From positions 35,011,469 to 35,075,468 of the forward strand of contig BTRK01000005.1 of NCBI GenBank assembly GCA_036245805.1: a DNA stretch of 64,000 bases, in the 5' to 3' direction. The translations under genes and the position numbers were made by a program. A model generated the notes under the pieces. That model made no database searches and was not told the origin of the DNA. It worked only from the letters and a program-made list of their open reading frames with translations. The stretch is from Pristionchus mayeri (taxonomy: Eukaryota; Nematoda; Chromadorea; Rhabditida; Neodiplogasteridae). Shown in pieces: positions 36,615 through 46,356 of the stretch (positions are counted from its first letter, which is position 1; each line of letters starts with the position of its first letter).

Positions 36615-37703
36615 TACAGTCAGAAGATCTGAAATGATTACTATTGACGATTTGTACATTAACAAGGCTGAACAGAAAACATAGCGCAGAGTCAATCATA
36701 TTATAAATGGTTGCATCCGCAACAATGCAGTAAGTACAGAGTGAGTGTATATATATACAATTTTGACTCAGACTGGAAACATCCGAATAAGAACAGAATA
36801 GGCTGGGTTGGGGCGTTGCCAGAGGGTATTACGATAAAACAAAGCTCAAGCAGTTTACGATTTCCCTATTTCTCTCTTCGATACTCGCAACGCTCACGTT
36901 TGCAGAAGACGCAGCGAAGGGACGAATTATGCGACTTGCGGACGAGAAAGAATTTTGAAAGACTATTTACAGATTTTTGGTTGAAAACAACTAAGGAAGC
37001 AACGATATGGTGAAAGAGGAAGAATTGGGGAATATTATGAGGCGATGAATCTTGCAATCCCGGGAGGTACAGAAAACAATCACACCAGCACAAAAATAAA
37101 TAAAATAAGCGAGAATAATGAGGTCGTCCACAATGATGCAGTAAGTGCAGAGTAAGCGCTGATAGAGCCTTCGTGAGTCAGACTGGAAGTTTGAAAATTA
37201 AAGAGGAGAGAGCGGAAGTCACTCCAAGTTGAGGTATACCAGAGAGAAATCAATAAATCGGCAACAACATTCGGACAAACCAAATAGATATTTGGTGTTA
37301 CTTTGGCGTTCTTGAACATTCATCATCGTGCCTAGGGCGTGTAAAACAACAATGCAACCGAGCTGGGACCGTCGAAATGATCTCAAGACCGGACACTTTC
37401 GGGATCTCGCAGCCTCGACGCGACGAGAGGGCGCTATAACTGATTCAGCTGTCTGTTCATTGAATTAACGAGTGTAGTCATGTAGCCCAAATTTCAATAA
37501 AAAATGTCACATTTATAAGAGCGCATATACAGGAATCAGAAAATTCATTCACTCAGAAAACGTATCTCAAATTGGTTGTGCATCATTAAGCATTGTTCGA
37601 ACGAACTATGTCATCAATGAAAGGATACAGAAAACAATAATAACAAAGATCTGTCTGGGAACGTAAACATAGAAAGTCTGTAGTAAACCAGATGCTTCGC
37701 TCT
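36615..37703. other. Intergenic region before the coiled-coil array
   Basis: Two diverged direct copies of a roughly 85-bp segment lie at about 36715-36800 and 37120-37205 (both contain atgcagtaagt and gactcagactggaa-like sequence). No gene recognised. Confidence 0.4.
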
Positions 37704-38030
37704 CTACGATTCCTCACTCTTCTTCTCCTGTTCCTCCCTCAATTCCTCATCTAGCATGGCGATACGACGCTCTTCATCGTCAATCTTTTCCAGTGCCTCC
37801 ATCACTTCTTCCATTTGTTCTTCTCGGGCTATCTTCTCCTTCTCTCCCCGTTCTCTCGACGCTTCTCGGATCAGCTCGTCAAGACGATCTTCCTTCGCCT
37901 CTATTTCCAATTCCGTCTCCTCTTCTTCACCAAACTTCTTCAAATTCTTCTGCTTATCCTCTTCTCCGCGCAAGGTTGCGATCAGTATGAAGCTGAGAGT
38001 GCAAGTGAGCAAGAGTGATGGCAGATTCAT
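37704..38030 (-). CDS. Secreted Glu/Lys-rich coiled-coil protein 1
   Basis: Single exon, 108 residues. MNLPSLLLTCTLSFILIATL is a signal peptide. The mature part is almost entirely E, K, R, D and L with heptad-like spacing (LDELIREASRERGEKEKI, EEVMEALEKIDDEERRIAML). The ATG directly follows a CCAG acceptor, suggesting a trans-splice or 5' UTR intron site. First of four paralogues at 37.7-45.1 kb, sharing the MNLPxLLxxCxLSxxLIG leader. It lacks the hairpin that follows the stop in the other three copies. Function unknown; a secreted helical rod protein is implied. Confidence 0.75.
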   Translation of the reverse strand: MNLPSLLLTCTLSFILIATLRGEEDKQKNLKKFGEEEETELEIEAKEDRLDELIREASRERGEKEKIAREEQMEEVMEALEKIDDEERRIAMLDEELREEQEKKSEES

Positions 38031-38572
38031 CTGGGAATAGTTTTATTAATTTGCTAATAGTACAGCACATCTGCAAAAGCTGCAATAAAGTTGAATGATG
38101 AATGATGACTTATGAGAATGGGAAGGAAGATATTGGGAAGAGGGAGGGAGTCGATATGCCTCCGAATCAAAATCAAAGTATCTACGATGACTGCGAAATA
38201 TTGCAATATTGCTGTTAAAATATTACGAGGTCATTTGCCTAAGAAACAAGCAATCTGATTGGTTCCGGAAAGACCAAAAATCGATTCAATGGATCCCAGA
38301 AGTGAATGTTTATTGAACGCGCAGGAGAGGTGGATTCGAAAACACGAGGGAATCGAGAGGGAGGTAAATGGTAACGGGAACAGCGATGGAGACCAAAAAA
38401 TAGGATAATGTAATCAATCAAAGAGAGCCATGGGGCGGAAGATGACAAGAAAGAGAAGAAGAGAAGGGATAGAAGAGCGCAGAGGGTAAAGGGCCAACGA
38501 AAGGTGAACGAGAATAAAGAAAAGAATTATTCGATTCGGTTGTTGCACTGAATCTGACGAACATTTGAGTGA

Positions 38573-38668
38573 GGGAAACGTGAGAACTCGCTGTCCGTAC
38601 TCCACAACCGCGCCCAGAACGGGCAACGTAGCCTCTACGCGACGTAAACCCGGCTTGAGGAAGTTCAA
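38573..38668 (-). pseudogene. Fragment of glucosylceramidase C-terminal exon
   Basis: The translation FLKPGLRRVEATLPVLGAV, then VEYGQRVLTF, matches the GH30 gene at 46.6 kb (FLKPGARRVKMTLPDLP, VDGQRYVTVL). Only this exon portion is present, between two coiled-coil genes, so it is a captured or duplicated scrap. Confidence 0.7.
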
Positions 38669-39110
38669 AAAAGTTTAACGCTATAACCGGATCAGAACTG
38701 TGTTCACTGAACGGTTGAGTGTCGCCAGTGTACAAAATATAACACACATGCGAAATTTATTTGAGCAAAAAACATTAGAAAACAAGAAAAAACCCGATTA
38801 ATGAAAGGGTGAATGAAGAAAGGGGTAAGATCTGTCTGTGGACGTAAACGAAGAAAGTTGGTTGTTTCGTCGGTAACCAGATGCGCCCTCTTTCAACGAC
38901 TACAACGATGTGAAGGATCTGAAATAAATTTTAACAATTTCATTGACTTTTGTGTTTCCTTCTTTACATAAAACATGATGTTTGATTTCTGCTTCCCCAC
39001 ATTATCGACATGTTGTCCTCACTAGCTACACCCGACATCCGATCTAACGTGAGAATGTGTTCAATTTAAACTTTCCAGTAACCCTAATATCGAAGATTCC
39101 TGCCGACTAG

Positions 39111-39216
39111 AGTTCGTTAAACGGGCGTCCATCTCTTCATTTTCAATACTCCTTCACAGCTCGAGAGGTGTAGAGTGTGCGAAATAAATAGGCGAAGCCA
39201 CGTTTAACCAACTCTA
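39111..39216. repeat. Hairpin just downstream of coiled-coil gene 2
   Basis: Begins tagagttcgttaaacgggcg and ends in its degraded complement (cgtttaaccaactcta). Its position, within 40-140 bases after the stop codon, equals those at 42393-42511 and 44633-44737. Confidence 0.65.
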
Positions 39217-39246
39217 CTGATCACCTAATCACTCCGCCATCTCTTC

Positions 39247-39627
39247 CTACTCCTGCCGTTTCACTGTCTGGCCCAGTCGCACGATCAACAAAGAATCAAT
39301 AACCAACTCCGTAATCCATTTAACGGCGCGATCGATGAACGAGGCTTGCGAATCCATGAGCTCCTTCTTCTCTTCTTCTCTCACTCTCACGTCAAGACGA
39401 TCAAAATATAATTTCTCCTTCAATGCCTCCATCTTTTCTTCCTCCGTGGCTTCGAGGTATCTCTTCCTCTTCTCTTCCTGATCTCTCAGTTCTTCTTCCT
39501 TGGCCTTCATTTCTAACTCATTCTTCTCGTCAAGATTAGCAAGATTCTCATTGTTATCATCTTCTATACATTCTATTCCGATCAACAGGAGGCTGAGCGT
39601 GCACATGAGTAAAAGAGGCAGATTCAT
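39247..39627 (-). CDS. Secreted Glu/Lys-rich coiled-coil protein 2
   Basis: 126 residues, one exon. Leader MNLPLLLMCTLSLLLIGIEC, then ENLANLDEKNELEMKAKEE, KRKRYLEATEEEKMEALK and a less charged C-terminal block (FIDRAVKWITELVIDSLLI) that could be an amphipathic or membrane-associating helix. TTTTTACAG abuts the ATG. Closest to protein 3 (42531-42968), from which it differs by an internal deletion of charged repeats. Confidence 0.75.
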   Translation of the reverse strand: MNLPLLLMCTLSLLLIGIECIEDDNNENLANLDEKNELEMKAKEEELRDQEEKRKRYLEATEEEKMEALKEKLYFDRLDVRVREEEKKELMDSQASFIDRAVKWITELVIDSLLIVRLGQTVKRQE

Positions 39628-39945
39628 CTGTAAAAATCAAAATAACTTCATGCTTTGCTTTGAGGATGAAAACAAAGCCAAAGTACTGCGAGAAAGAGCG
39701 AAATATTAGAGAGTTTGAAATATTATAATATACGGCAAGTTGCTGAAGAATCTAGCAAATCTGATTGGTATATTCCAAAAGTCAATAAAATGTGAAGGCA
39801 GCAATCGTTCAAATAGTACAAGTGAATGTTTATTGAAACGCGTAAGAGCGGTGGACTCCAGAATGCAAGGAGAGCAGGAAAGATAAACGGGGCCAGAACG
39901 AGGGACGGGGGCAGTGAGAGAGGGCAAAAACATTGGAGAATGTAA

Positions 39946-40176
39946 TCAATCAAAGATAGCCAAGGAACATGTAAAAACGAGAGCAGAAGGGAGGAAATCG
40001 AGCAGTAAAGATGGTAAATCGTAAACGAAAACAGAAGATGGAGGAGATTGCAAATGGGTACGACGAATTCCCCTTCTCATAATCACTTCGTAACAATAGC
40101 TGCAGAAATTCAATCCAGTCTCATGCCCCAACTGGGCGTTCATGCCATTTTTGGCGCAGACTGCGGTGCACGAGGG
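39946..40176 (-). pseudogene. Orphan second exon of the Cys-rich peptide family
   Basis: Behind a TTTCAG acceptor it reads PSCTAVCAKNGMNAQLGHE, NFCSYCYEVIM, then runs past the usual stop into a 45-residue unrelated tail. No first exon or signal peptide was found upstream. Likely a decayed copy of 27323-27800. Confidence 0.6.
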
Positions 40177-40469
40177 CTGAAATAACGCAAAAATCATTGA
40201 CGTTATGTAAACATTTTAACGGCACGCCTTTGCTTTCGAGAATCAAGAGTTTTAATGATGGACTTTGTAATTTGCAAGACCCGTTACATCGGTTGTGAAG
40301 GAATTAAGAAATGGAGTGGGATTTCGGGTCATATTTCCATCTGAACTATAACTGGTTCTTTAATTGATAAATACATATTTATTTACAACAGATGCTCGAT
40401 GAGATTATCAGACACACGCAATCATAAAGATGAGAAATGGCTCCACAGGACTACTGATACTCTTTGGGA

Positions 40470-40965
40470 TCATTTGTCGTTGCACTTCTCGTAGATTTCG
40501 ATTTCGCAGCCATTGCTGCAGAACATCGAGCCATTCTCCTGCCCCAGAAAGGCGCACAGCTTTCCCTTAGAGTAGACTGTTGTGCACGAGGGCTGAAATA
40601 ATGGTAGATTAGTCAAAATGCCGAATACTGCTAACAATTGGCTGATGTGCATTCTCTCATGCTCCATTGCCCGAGTTATTTTAGTACGTAGGAGGCAGTA
40701 AATAAATAATTAGCTCAGTCACATCGGAAAACTATTTTAACAGAATTAAGGAATAGTAAATCTAATGAAGCATATGCTCACCATTAGATCGCATTCAGCC
40801 TTGCACAATTCCAGCGACTTTTCACTCTGCGGCCTCGGAATTTCCCTGGCTGCCTTGACTTTAATCGATACGTAGCATGGCTCATTGAGTTCTATCCCGG
40901 GATCCATGATGTCGAAAGATGACACAGGGAAGGACGAAGAGATGGAACAGAAATCGTCTTCTCAT
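40470..40965 (-). pseudogene. Cys-rich peptide copy with frameshift in exon 1
   Basis: Exon 2 (40470-40592) is intact in outline: PSCTTVYSKGKLCAFLGQE, MFCSNGCEIEIYEKCNDK, stop. Exon 1 (40782-40965) starts with a leader MRRRFLFHLFVLPCV, but the mature part (EPCYVSIKVKAAREI) is in another frame, so there is an indel near 40920-40930. A signal-less start at the internal ATG DPGIELNEP is the alternative. Close relative of 27323-27800. Confidence 0.65.
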
Positions 40966-41559
40966 TACTGAGAGGTGGAAGACTGAGACAGGGAGATTCT
41001 CATCAAGCATCGCCCCCGTTCCGTCCCTTCAATTTAATGTCACTCACAGGTAGCCAGCCATAACCAATTCGTTTTCCTAAACATCGTCTAGGAAGGACAC
41101 AAAAAGGAGATACCTAAGAGACATGCAGATCTGATTGGTTCCTGCGAGACTAAAAAGCGCTTACTCGATGCATAGGTAAATTGTTTTTTTGTTTTTTTTT
41201 CTAATTTGCAAAATATGAAGGAAGCGTGAATCCAAGAAGTGGATGTTTATTGAACGCGCAGGAGAGGTGGATTCGAAAATACGATGGAGTCGAGAGGGAA
41301 GGAAAGAGCAACGGGAACAGCGATGGAGAACAACAAACTATGATAATGTAATCAATCGAAGAGAGTCAAGGGGCAGAAGTTGACAACGGGAGGAGAAGAC
41401 AGGAATCGAAGAGTGCAGAGGGTAAAGGATCAAATAATGCTGAGCTAAAATAAAGAGGATCCTTAGCTTCCATCAATAATTATTCAATTCGGTTGTTGCA
41501 TTGGAAATAACGATCATTTGAATGAGGGAGTCTTGAAAGCTTGTTCGTCCGCAATAGAG

Positions 41560-41668
41560 TTCGTGATTCGGGCCTTCGTCTCTTCATTTCGCGCACTCTC
41601 TAGACCAGTCGAGCGGTGAGAGAGCTTGTAAAATGAAGAGACCGTGGTATCGTTTCTCGAAGTCTAGT
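41560..41668. repeat. Palindromic hairpin element
   Basis: Ends agagttcgtgattcgggcc / ggtatcgtttctcgaa; arms cgtctcttcatttcgcgcactc / gcttgtaaaatgaagagacc. Lies between array units. A (TAAT)n run follows at about 41898-41926. Confidence 0.7.
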
Positions 41669-41701
41669 CCGCAATAACCGCTCCAAAAACGTGGACTTAT
41701 T

Positions 41702-41765
41702 TCGGTTGCTCGGGCAACGTAATCTTTACGCGACCTGCACCCTGCATGAGAAAGTTGAAAAGGCA
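41702..41765 (-). pseudogene. Second glucosylceramidase C-terminal fragment
   Basis: The frame FNFLMQGAGRVKITLPEQPK then stop matches FLKPGARRVKMTLPDLPKD of the GH30 gene. More decayed than the 38573 copy. The surrounding 3' sequence (about 41244-41540) parallels 38300-38590, so the scrap was duplicated with the array unit. Confidence 0.6.
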
Positions 41766-42392
41766 CGACGCTATAAGTTATAAGTTATGTCGCTCTAAAT
41801 CAAAATGGTGTTACATTATCTCGTGTGACGATTTTGGCAGACCGCCTAGCAGTCTCTAGCTACAACCGAGCTCATTGAATGGATTCCTTGCTTGAGTTAT
41901 TAATTAATTAATTAATTAATTAATTGAATCGATTGAAACCTTTGCTCACTGAATGGTCGAGTGTCGCCAGTGCACAAAATACGGTACAAATTTCAAAATT
42001 TATTAGAGCACAAACAAGCATAATATTCGGGCACAACAATAGCAATGCAGCGACGATGTGTTGCTCACAATCAAGCAATGATCGAAAGAACTCGGTGATT
42101 AAAGAAACGATAAGTGAAGTAACAAAGGTCTGACTGGGAGCGTAAACGAGTAGAGTTGATTGTTTTGTCGATATACAGATACTGCGTCCTCTTTGAACGA
42201 CGACGACGATGCGGGGGAGCTGAAATAAATTTTAAAAAATTATTTTTGATTCCATCTTCACATAAAACATGATGTTTGAGTTGTGCTTCCTCACATTATC
42301 GGCCTGATGTCCTCACTAGCTACACCCGAGACCCAGAATATGTTCAATATAAACTACCTAGTAACCCGAATTTCGAAGCTTCCTGCCCCCTA

Positions 42393-42511
42393 GAGTTCGA
42401 TTAACGGATCTTCGCCTCTTCATTTTCAACCCTCTCTCACAGCTATTATATACAGGTCTAGAGAGTGGGTGAAATGACGTGAAATGCCGATGTCTCGTTT
42501 CTCGAACTTTT
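42393..42511. repeat. Hairpin downstream of coiled-coil gene 3
   Basis: tagagttcgattaacggat ... gtctcgtttctcgaact. Arms carry cctcttcattttcaaccctc and gggtgaaatgacg. Its end is about 20 bases after the stop of gene 3. Confidence 0.65.
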
Positions 42512-42530
42512 TTCTTTCCTTCTCACCTGT

Positions 42531-42968
42531 TCACACCGCCCTCTCTTCCTGCTGTTTCCGCGTCAGTGTCTGGCCCAGTCTCATGATCAACGAAGAATCA
42601 ACAACCAAGTCCGTAATCCATCCAACGGCGCGATCGATGACCGAGGCCTCAGAATCCATGAGTTTCTTCCTCTCTTCCTCTCGCTGCCTCTCCTCCTCAT
42701 TCATCTTCTCTAGTTCCTCATTAATCATGGCGTTAAGACGATCAAGACTGCGTTTCTGCTCCAATGCCTCCATCTTTTCTTCCTCCGTGGCTTCGAGGTA
42801 TCTCTTCCTCTTCTCTTCCTTTTCTCTCAGTTCTTCTTCCTTGGCCTTCATTTCCAACTCCTTCTTCTCGACAAGATTAGCAAGATTCTCCTTGTTATCC
42901 TCTTCTACACATTCTATTCCGATGAACACGAGGCAGAGCGTGCACATGAGTAAGAGAGGCAGATTCAT
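42531..42968 (-). CDS. Secreted Glu/Lys-rich coiled-coil protein 3
   Basis: 145 residues, the longest of the four. Leader MNLPLLLMCTLCLVFIGIEC; long charged coil (ELEMKAKEEELREKEEKRKR, EKMEALEQKRSLDRLNAM, EELEKMNEEERQREEERKK); C-terminal SVIDRAVGWITDLVVDSSL, shared with protein 2. TTTTTACAG abuts the ATG. The antisense strand is also open for 171 codons, an artefact of the biased codons. Confidence 0.78.
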   Translation of the reverse strand: MNLPLLLMCTLCLVFIGIECVEEDNKENLANLVEKKELEMKAKEEELREKEEKRKRYLEATEEEKMEALEQKRSLDRLNAMINEELEKMNEEERQREEERKKLMDSEASVIDRAVGWITDLVVDSSLIMRLGQTLTRKQQEERAV

Positions 42969-44632
42969 CTGTAAAAATCAAAGTATCAGCGCTGATTGAG
43001 TATGAATAGTGCAATATTGTGGAAGTAGAAGTGATACGAGGCCATTTGCCTAAGAATCGAGCAGTTCTGATTGGTTTCGGCTTAGGCCAAAAAAATAGCG
43101 TACTCGATACTTAGGCGAACATATGAATATGAAGAAAGCTATGGATCGTAGTATACAAGTGAATGTTTATTGAACGCGTAAGTTAGGCGGATTCGATTGT
43201 GCAAGGGAGCAGAGAGATAATGAAAGGGGTGAGGAATGGACGGGAGTAGTGAAAGAGGACTAAAACTAGGCAAAGATAATCAATCAACGAGAGCCAAGGG
43301 GCATGTAAAAACAAGATGAGAAGCTAGGACATCGAATAATGCGGAGGGTGAAGAGTGAACGAAAGCAGAAGATGGCCGGAAATAAAGAAATGAACTTTCC
43401 GATCCACTTTTGCACTGAAGAAGACGCACATTTGACCTAGAGAAACGTGAGCCGAATTGCGAGAATGATAGCGCTCACATTTTTCCTAACATATACAGGT
43501 GGAACAAGTACGGATTGGATGTGACGAAATTCAGAAATTCGCAATTTCGCAGGAATCACCCAGTGATTCAAGTGAGAACAAGAGAAATCGATAGACAGAA
43601 ATTCAGTAGACAAAAGGAGTTTAGAAATGAGATCACGCTTCTGTATTGATTTTCTCAACTTTATTCACGGATTGCGGAACTGGGCAAAACAAGTAGCAAG
43701 AGAGGGCGGAATGAACAGGTCAGCTGACCCAGTGATTCTAAGAACAAGAGAGGTTGAAACGAAGAAATTCTAGGGACAAAGGGAGATTAGAAATGATAAC
43801 GACGACTTGAACTTCTCATAAAGGACAACTTCGCGACGATTGCTGCAGAAATCCGAAGCATTATCGCGCCCCTGAAGGGCGCACAATAATCCCTTCGAGT
43901 AGACTGCGGTTCACGAGAGGGTCACATAAAATAAAATAAATTCAATTCAATCATCAGGTATTGGGACTGTTGAATCATGCATTCGCTCCATTTTTCGGGG
44001 TGTCCATTTCACTCCCATTTGTTGCACAAGTTCGTCTCTCTACGACATGTTGGGCCTTCCAATCGGCCTTTATTTTATCTGGCCTTAATATACGGAGTAT
44101 TGGATCTGAATGAACACAGAGACACTTTATCTGCCCACTTTATAAACGAGTGTCGCCACTGAGCAATATGGGAGTACAATTTCAAATTTATCAGGGCGCA
44201 TACAAACACAAAACTCGGGCTATTCAATGACTCAGCGATGTATTTCAGATTGGTTGCTCATTTTCAAACATTGTTCGAAAGAACTCGACGATTAGTGAAA
44301 GAATCAATGAAGCAAAATGACTAAGATATGAAGATCTACGTGTGAACGAAAACGTAAGCATTTTAAGAAAGCTATCAATAATGAAGGGAATAGTTCATTG
44401 TGCTGGAGTATACCAAATGCTGCGCCCTCCTTGAACGACTACGAAGATTTGAGGGAGCTGCAAAAAAATTGTTGTAATAATTTCATAGACATTTGTCCTT
44501 CCCGAGGCAAAACATGATGTTTGAGCCCTACTTCCCGCATTTCTTTCCTGTTGACGTCACTAGCTACACTCGCAACTCGAGAAAATGTAAACAAAATGCA
44601 TATGACCCGAATTCCAAACTTTACTGATGACT
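42969..44632. other. Array spacer between coiled-coil genes 3 and 4
   Basis: Repeated non-coding blocks of the array: an AATAAA-bearing 3' end on the minus strand near 43170 (shared with 38305, 39832, 41250 and 45845), a Cys-rich pseudo-exon at 43790-43925, and a block at 44420-44465 shared with 38885-38925 and 42170-42225. Confidence 0.5.
43790..43925 (-). pseudogene. Cys-rich peptide exon 2 with nonsense change
   Basis: The frame gives S-stop-TAVYSKGLLCALQGRD, then DFCSNRREVVLYEKFKSS. The first Cys codon of the family (TGC) is TGA here and the second Cys of CSNGC is Arg. No exon 1 was seen. Clearly inactive. Confidence 0.7.
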
Positions 44633-44737
44633 AGAGTTCGATAAACGGGCCTTCGCCTATCCATTACCTCTCTCGCCTATCGGCTGGGCTAGGGAGTGTG
44701 GGATGAACAGACGATGCCCCGTTTTCCGAACTATGCA
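44633..44737. repeat. Hairpin downstream of coiled-coil gene 4
   Basis: tagagttcgataaacgggcc ... gccccgttttccgaact, with a shortened, diverged core (cctctctcgcctatcggctgggctaggg). Same place relative to the gene as in copies 2 and 3. Confidence 0.6.
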
Positions 44738-44747
44738 GCTGACCTGT

Positions 44748-45104
44748 TCATTCCGCCGTCTCGCTGAGTGAGTTTTTTGACTTCTTCCTCTCTTTCTCCC
44801 GCTGCTCCTGCAGTCTCTCCACTTCCTGGTCTGCGGCGCCCAAACGGTCAATCTCCTCTTTCCTCTTCAGTGCCGCCTTCACTACTGTCATCGGATCTTC
44901 GAGATTCAGCTTAATCTTCTCGTCTGCTTGTTCTTTGATATTTTCTTCCAGCATTTTGACAATTTGCTCTCTCTTGGCATCCAGTTCCAACTCCTTCTTC
45001 TCTTCAAGATTGGCCATAGTCTGCTGGTTATCCTCTGCTCCGCATGACAATCCGATCAGCAGAAAGCTGAGGATGCACATGAATAAGAGCGACGGCAGAT
45101 TCAT
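44748..45104 (-). CDS. Secreted Glu/Lys-rich coiled-coil protein 4
   Basis: 118 residues. Leader MNLPSLLFMCILSFLLIGLS, then MANLEEKKELELDAKREQI, VKMLEENIKEQADEKIKL and a coil with EVERLQEQREKERKKSKN. The most diverged copy. The acceptor AG next to the ATG in the other copies is changed (TACAAATG), so 5' processing may differ or be lost. Confidence 0.7.
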   Translation of the reverse strand: MNLPSLLFMCILSFLLIGLSCGAEDNQQTMANLEEKKELELDAKREQIVKMLEENIKEQADEKIKLNLEDPMTVVKAALKRKEEIDRLGAADQEVERLQEQREKERKKSKNSLSETAE

Positions 45105-45292
45105 TTGTATTTAAAAAAATTATTGATCATACACAACAGGCGTGCTTTCGGAATGCACTCGAATTAGGAGAAGAAGAAGGAGGGGGATCGTCATGCCTCC
45201 GAAACAAATCAAATTAACTGAGCTTATTGAGTATGCGAAATATTGTAGAAGGAGAAATAATACGAAGCATTTTACCAACGAATCATGAGATA

Positions 45293-45755
45293 TATCGTAC
45301 ATGTCAGCGAAATGAGAACGGCCAACGAGAGGCACCGAGAAATTTTCGATTTCTGGCTCTCTGCGAATACGCAATTTTAAAAGTCGTGGTTGTGCTCATA
45401 TTTTTTATCATGGTCGATTTACCGGAATCGACCCGGATATGTCCGGTCAATTATGGCTAGAAATCGATTAATCGAAAACAAACAATTATGGTGCGATTAC
45501 GGTATTTTGGAAAGCTCACCAAGTTCGGTGAGTTTTCCAAAATACCGTAATCGCACCAAAATGTTGTGTATTTGATTTATCGATTTCAAGCCATAATTGA
45601 CCGAGCATGTCCGGGTCGATTCCGGCAAATCGACCATGATAAAAAATATGAGCACAACGACGACTTTTAAAATTGCGTATTCGCAGAGATCCAGAAACCG
45701 AAAATTTCTCGGTGCTTCTCGGTGGCCGTTCTGATTTCGCTGACATGTACGATAA
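45293..45755. mobile_element. 460-bp foldback element
   Basis: Arms of about 230 bp: the left begins atatcgtacatgtcagcg, and the right ends in its complement cgctgacatgtacgat. They meet at a short loop near 45525 (ccaagttcgg). The arms contain accgagaaattttcg and ggtcgatttaccggaatcg, mirrored. Non-coding; upstream of coiled-coil gene 4. Confidence 0.85.
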
Positions 45756-46082
45756 TTGGTTCTGGTACAAGACAATAATTGCTAGCTCGATACTCTCACG
45801 TACGTGAAAATGAGAAGCTACGGATCAAGAAATACAATCGAATGTTTAATGAAAGCGCATGAGATGTGGATTCGAAAGTGCAAGAGGGTAGAGAGAGGAG
45901 GATGTAAATGGGTGCGGAATGGAATGGACGGGAGAAGTTATAGAGAACAAAAAGTAGAAAGTAGTTATAGAGAATCAAGGAGATGACAGGAAGAGAAACA
46001 AAAAAGAGAGGAGCCGAGAGGTGAACCAAAGAGTGTAAAGAATAGAGGCAACGAAAGAAACATATGGACGAGATGACGGAGC

Positions 46083-46176
46083 AATGATCGCGCTCACTTC
46101 ATATCACACTCTCTCTCCCTCACTCGGATCGACGAGAGAGTGTGTGATTTGGAGGCAGTCTGACGATTGCTCAGAT
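46083..46176. repeat. Palindromic hairpin, gagtcaga-type
   Basis: Arms gctcacttcatatcacactc / gagtgtgtgatttggaggc around ctccctcactcggatcgacgag. Shares design and flanks with 6092-6176 and 56905-56993. The rest of 45756-46356 shows only the array-type AATAAA 3' block near 45845. Confidence 0.65.
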
Positions 46177-46356
46177 GACGGCTTCCTCTCTAAGAGCCAC
46201 CCCTGCCGCGTCCCTTCCCCATGAGCGAGAAAGAAGCAGCAAAAGTTTCGGGAAAAACTTATACCGTGAAACTCTCACCACCTTCCGAATTTTATAAGAA
46301 GAATATTATTATTTTTGATCGTTTTGAAGACAATAAAATTACAACATAATGAAATG

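Noticed and set aside
36711..37013. 100-codon plus-strand frame
   Set aside because: No motif and part of a diverged direct repeat; codon pattern not like neighbouring exons.
42484..42999. 171-codon plus-strand Ser-rich frame
   Set aside because: Antisense shadow of coil gene 3; GAG/GAA codons read as CTC/TTC on the other strand. The same holds at 37756-38040.
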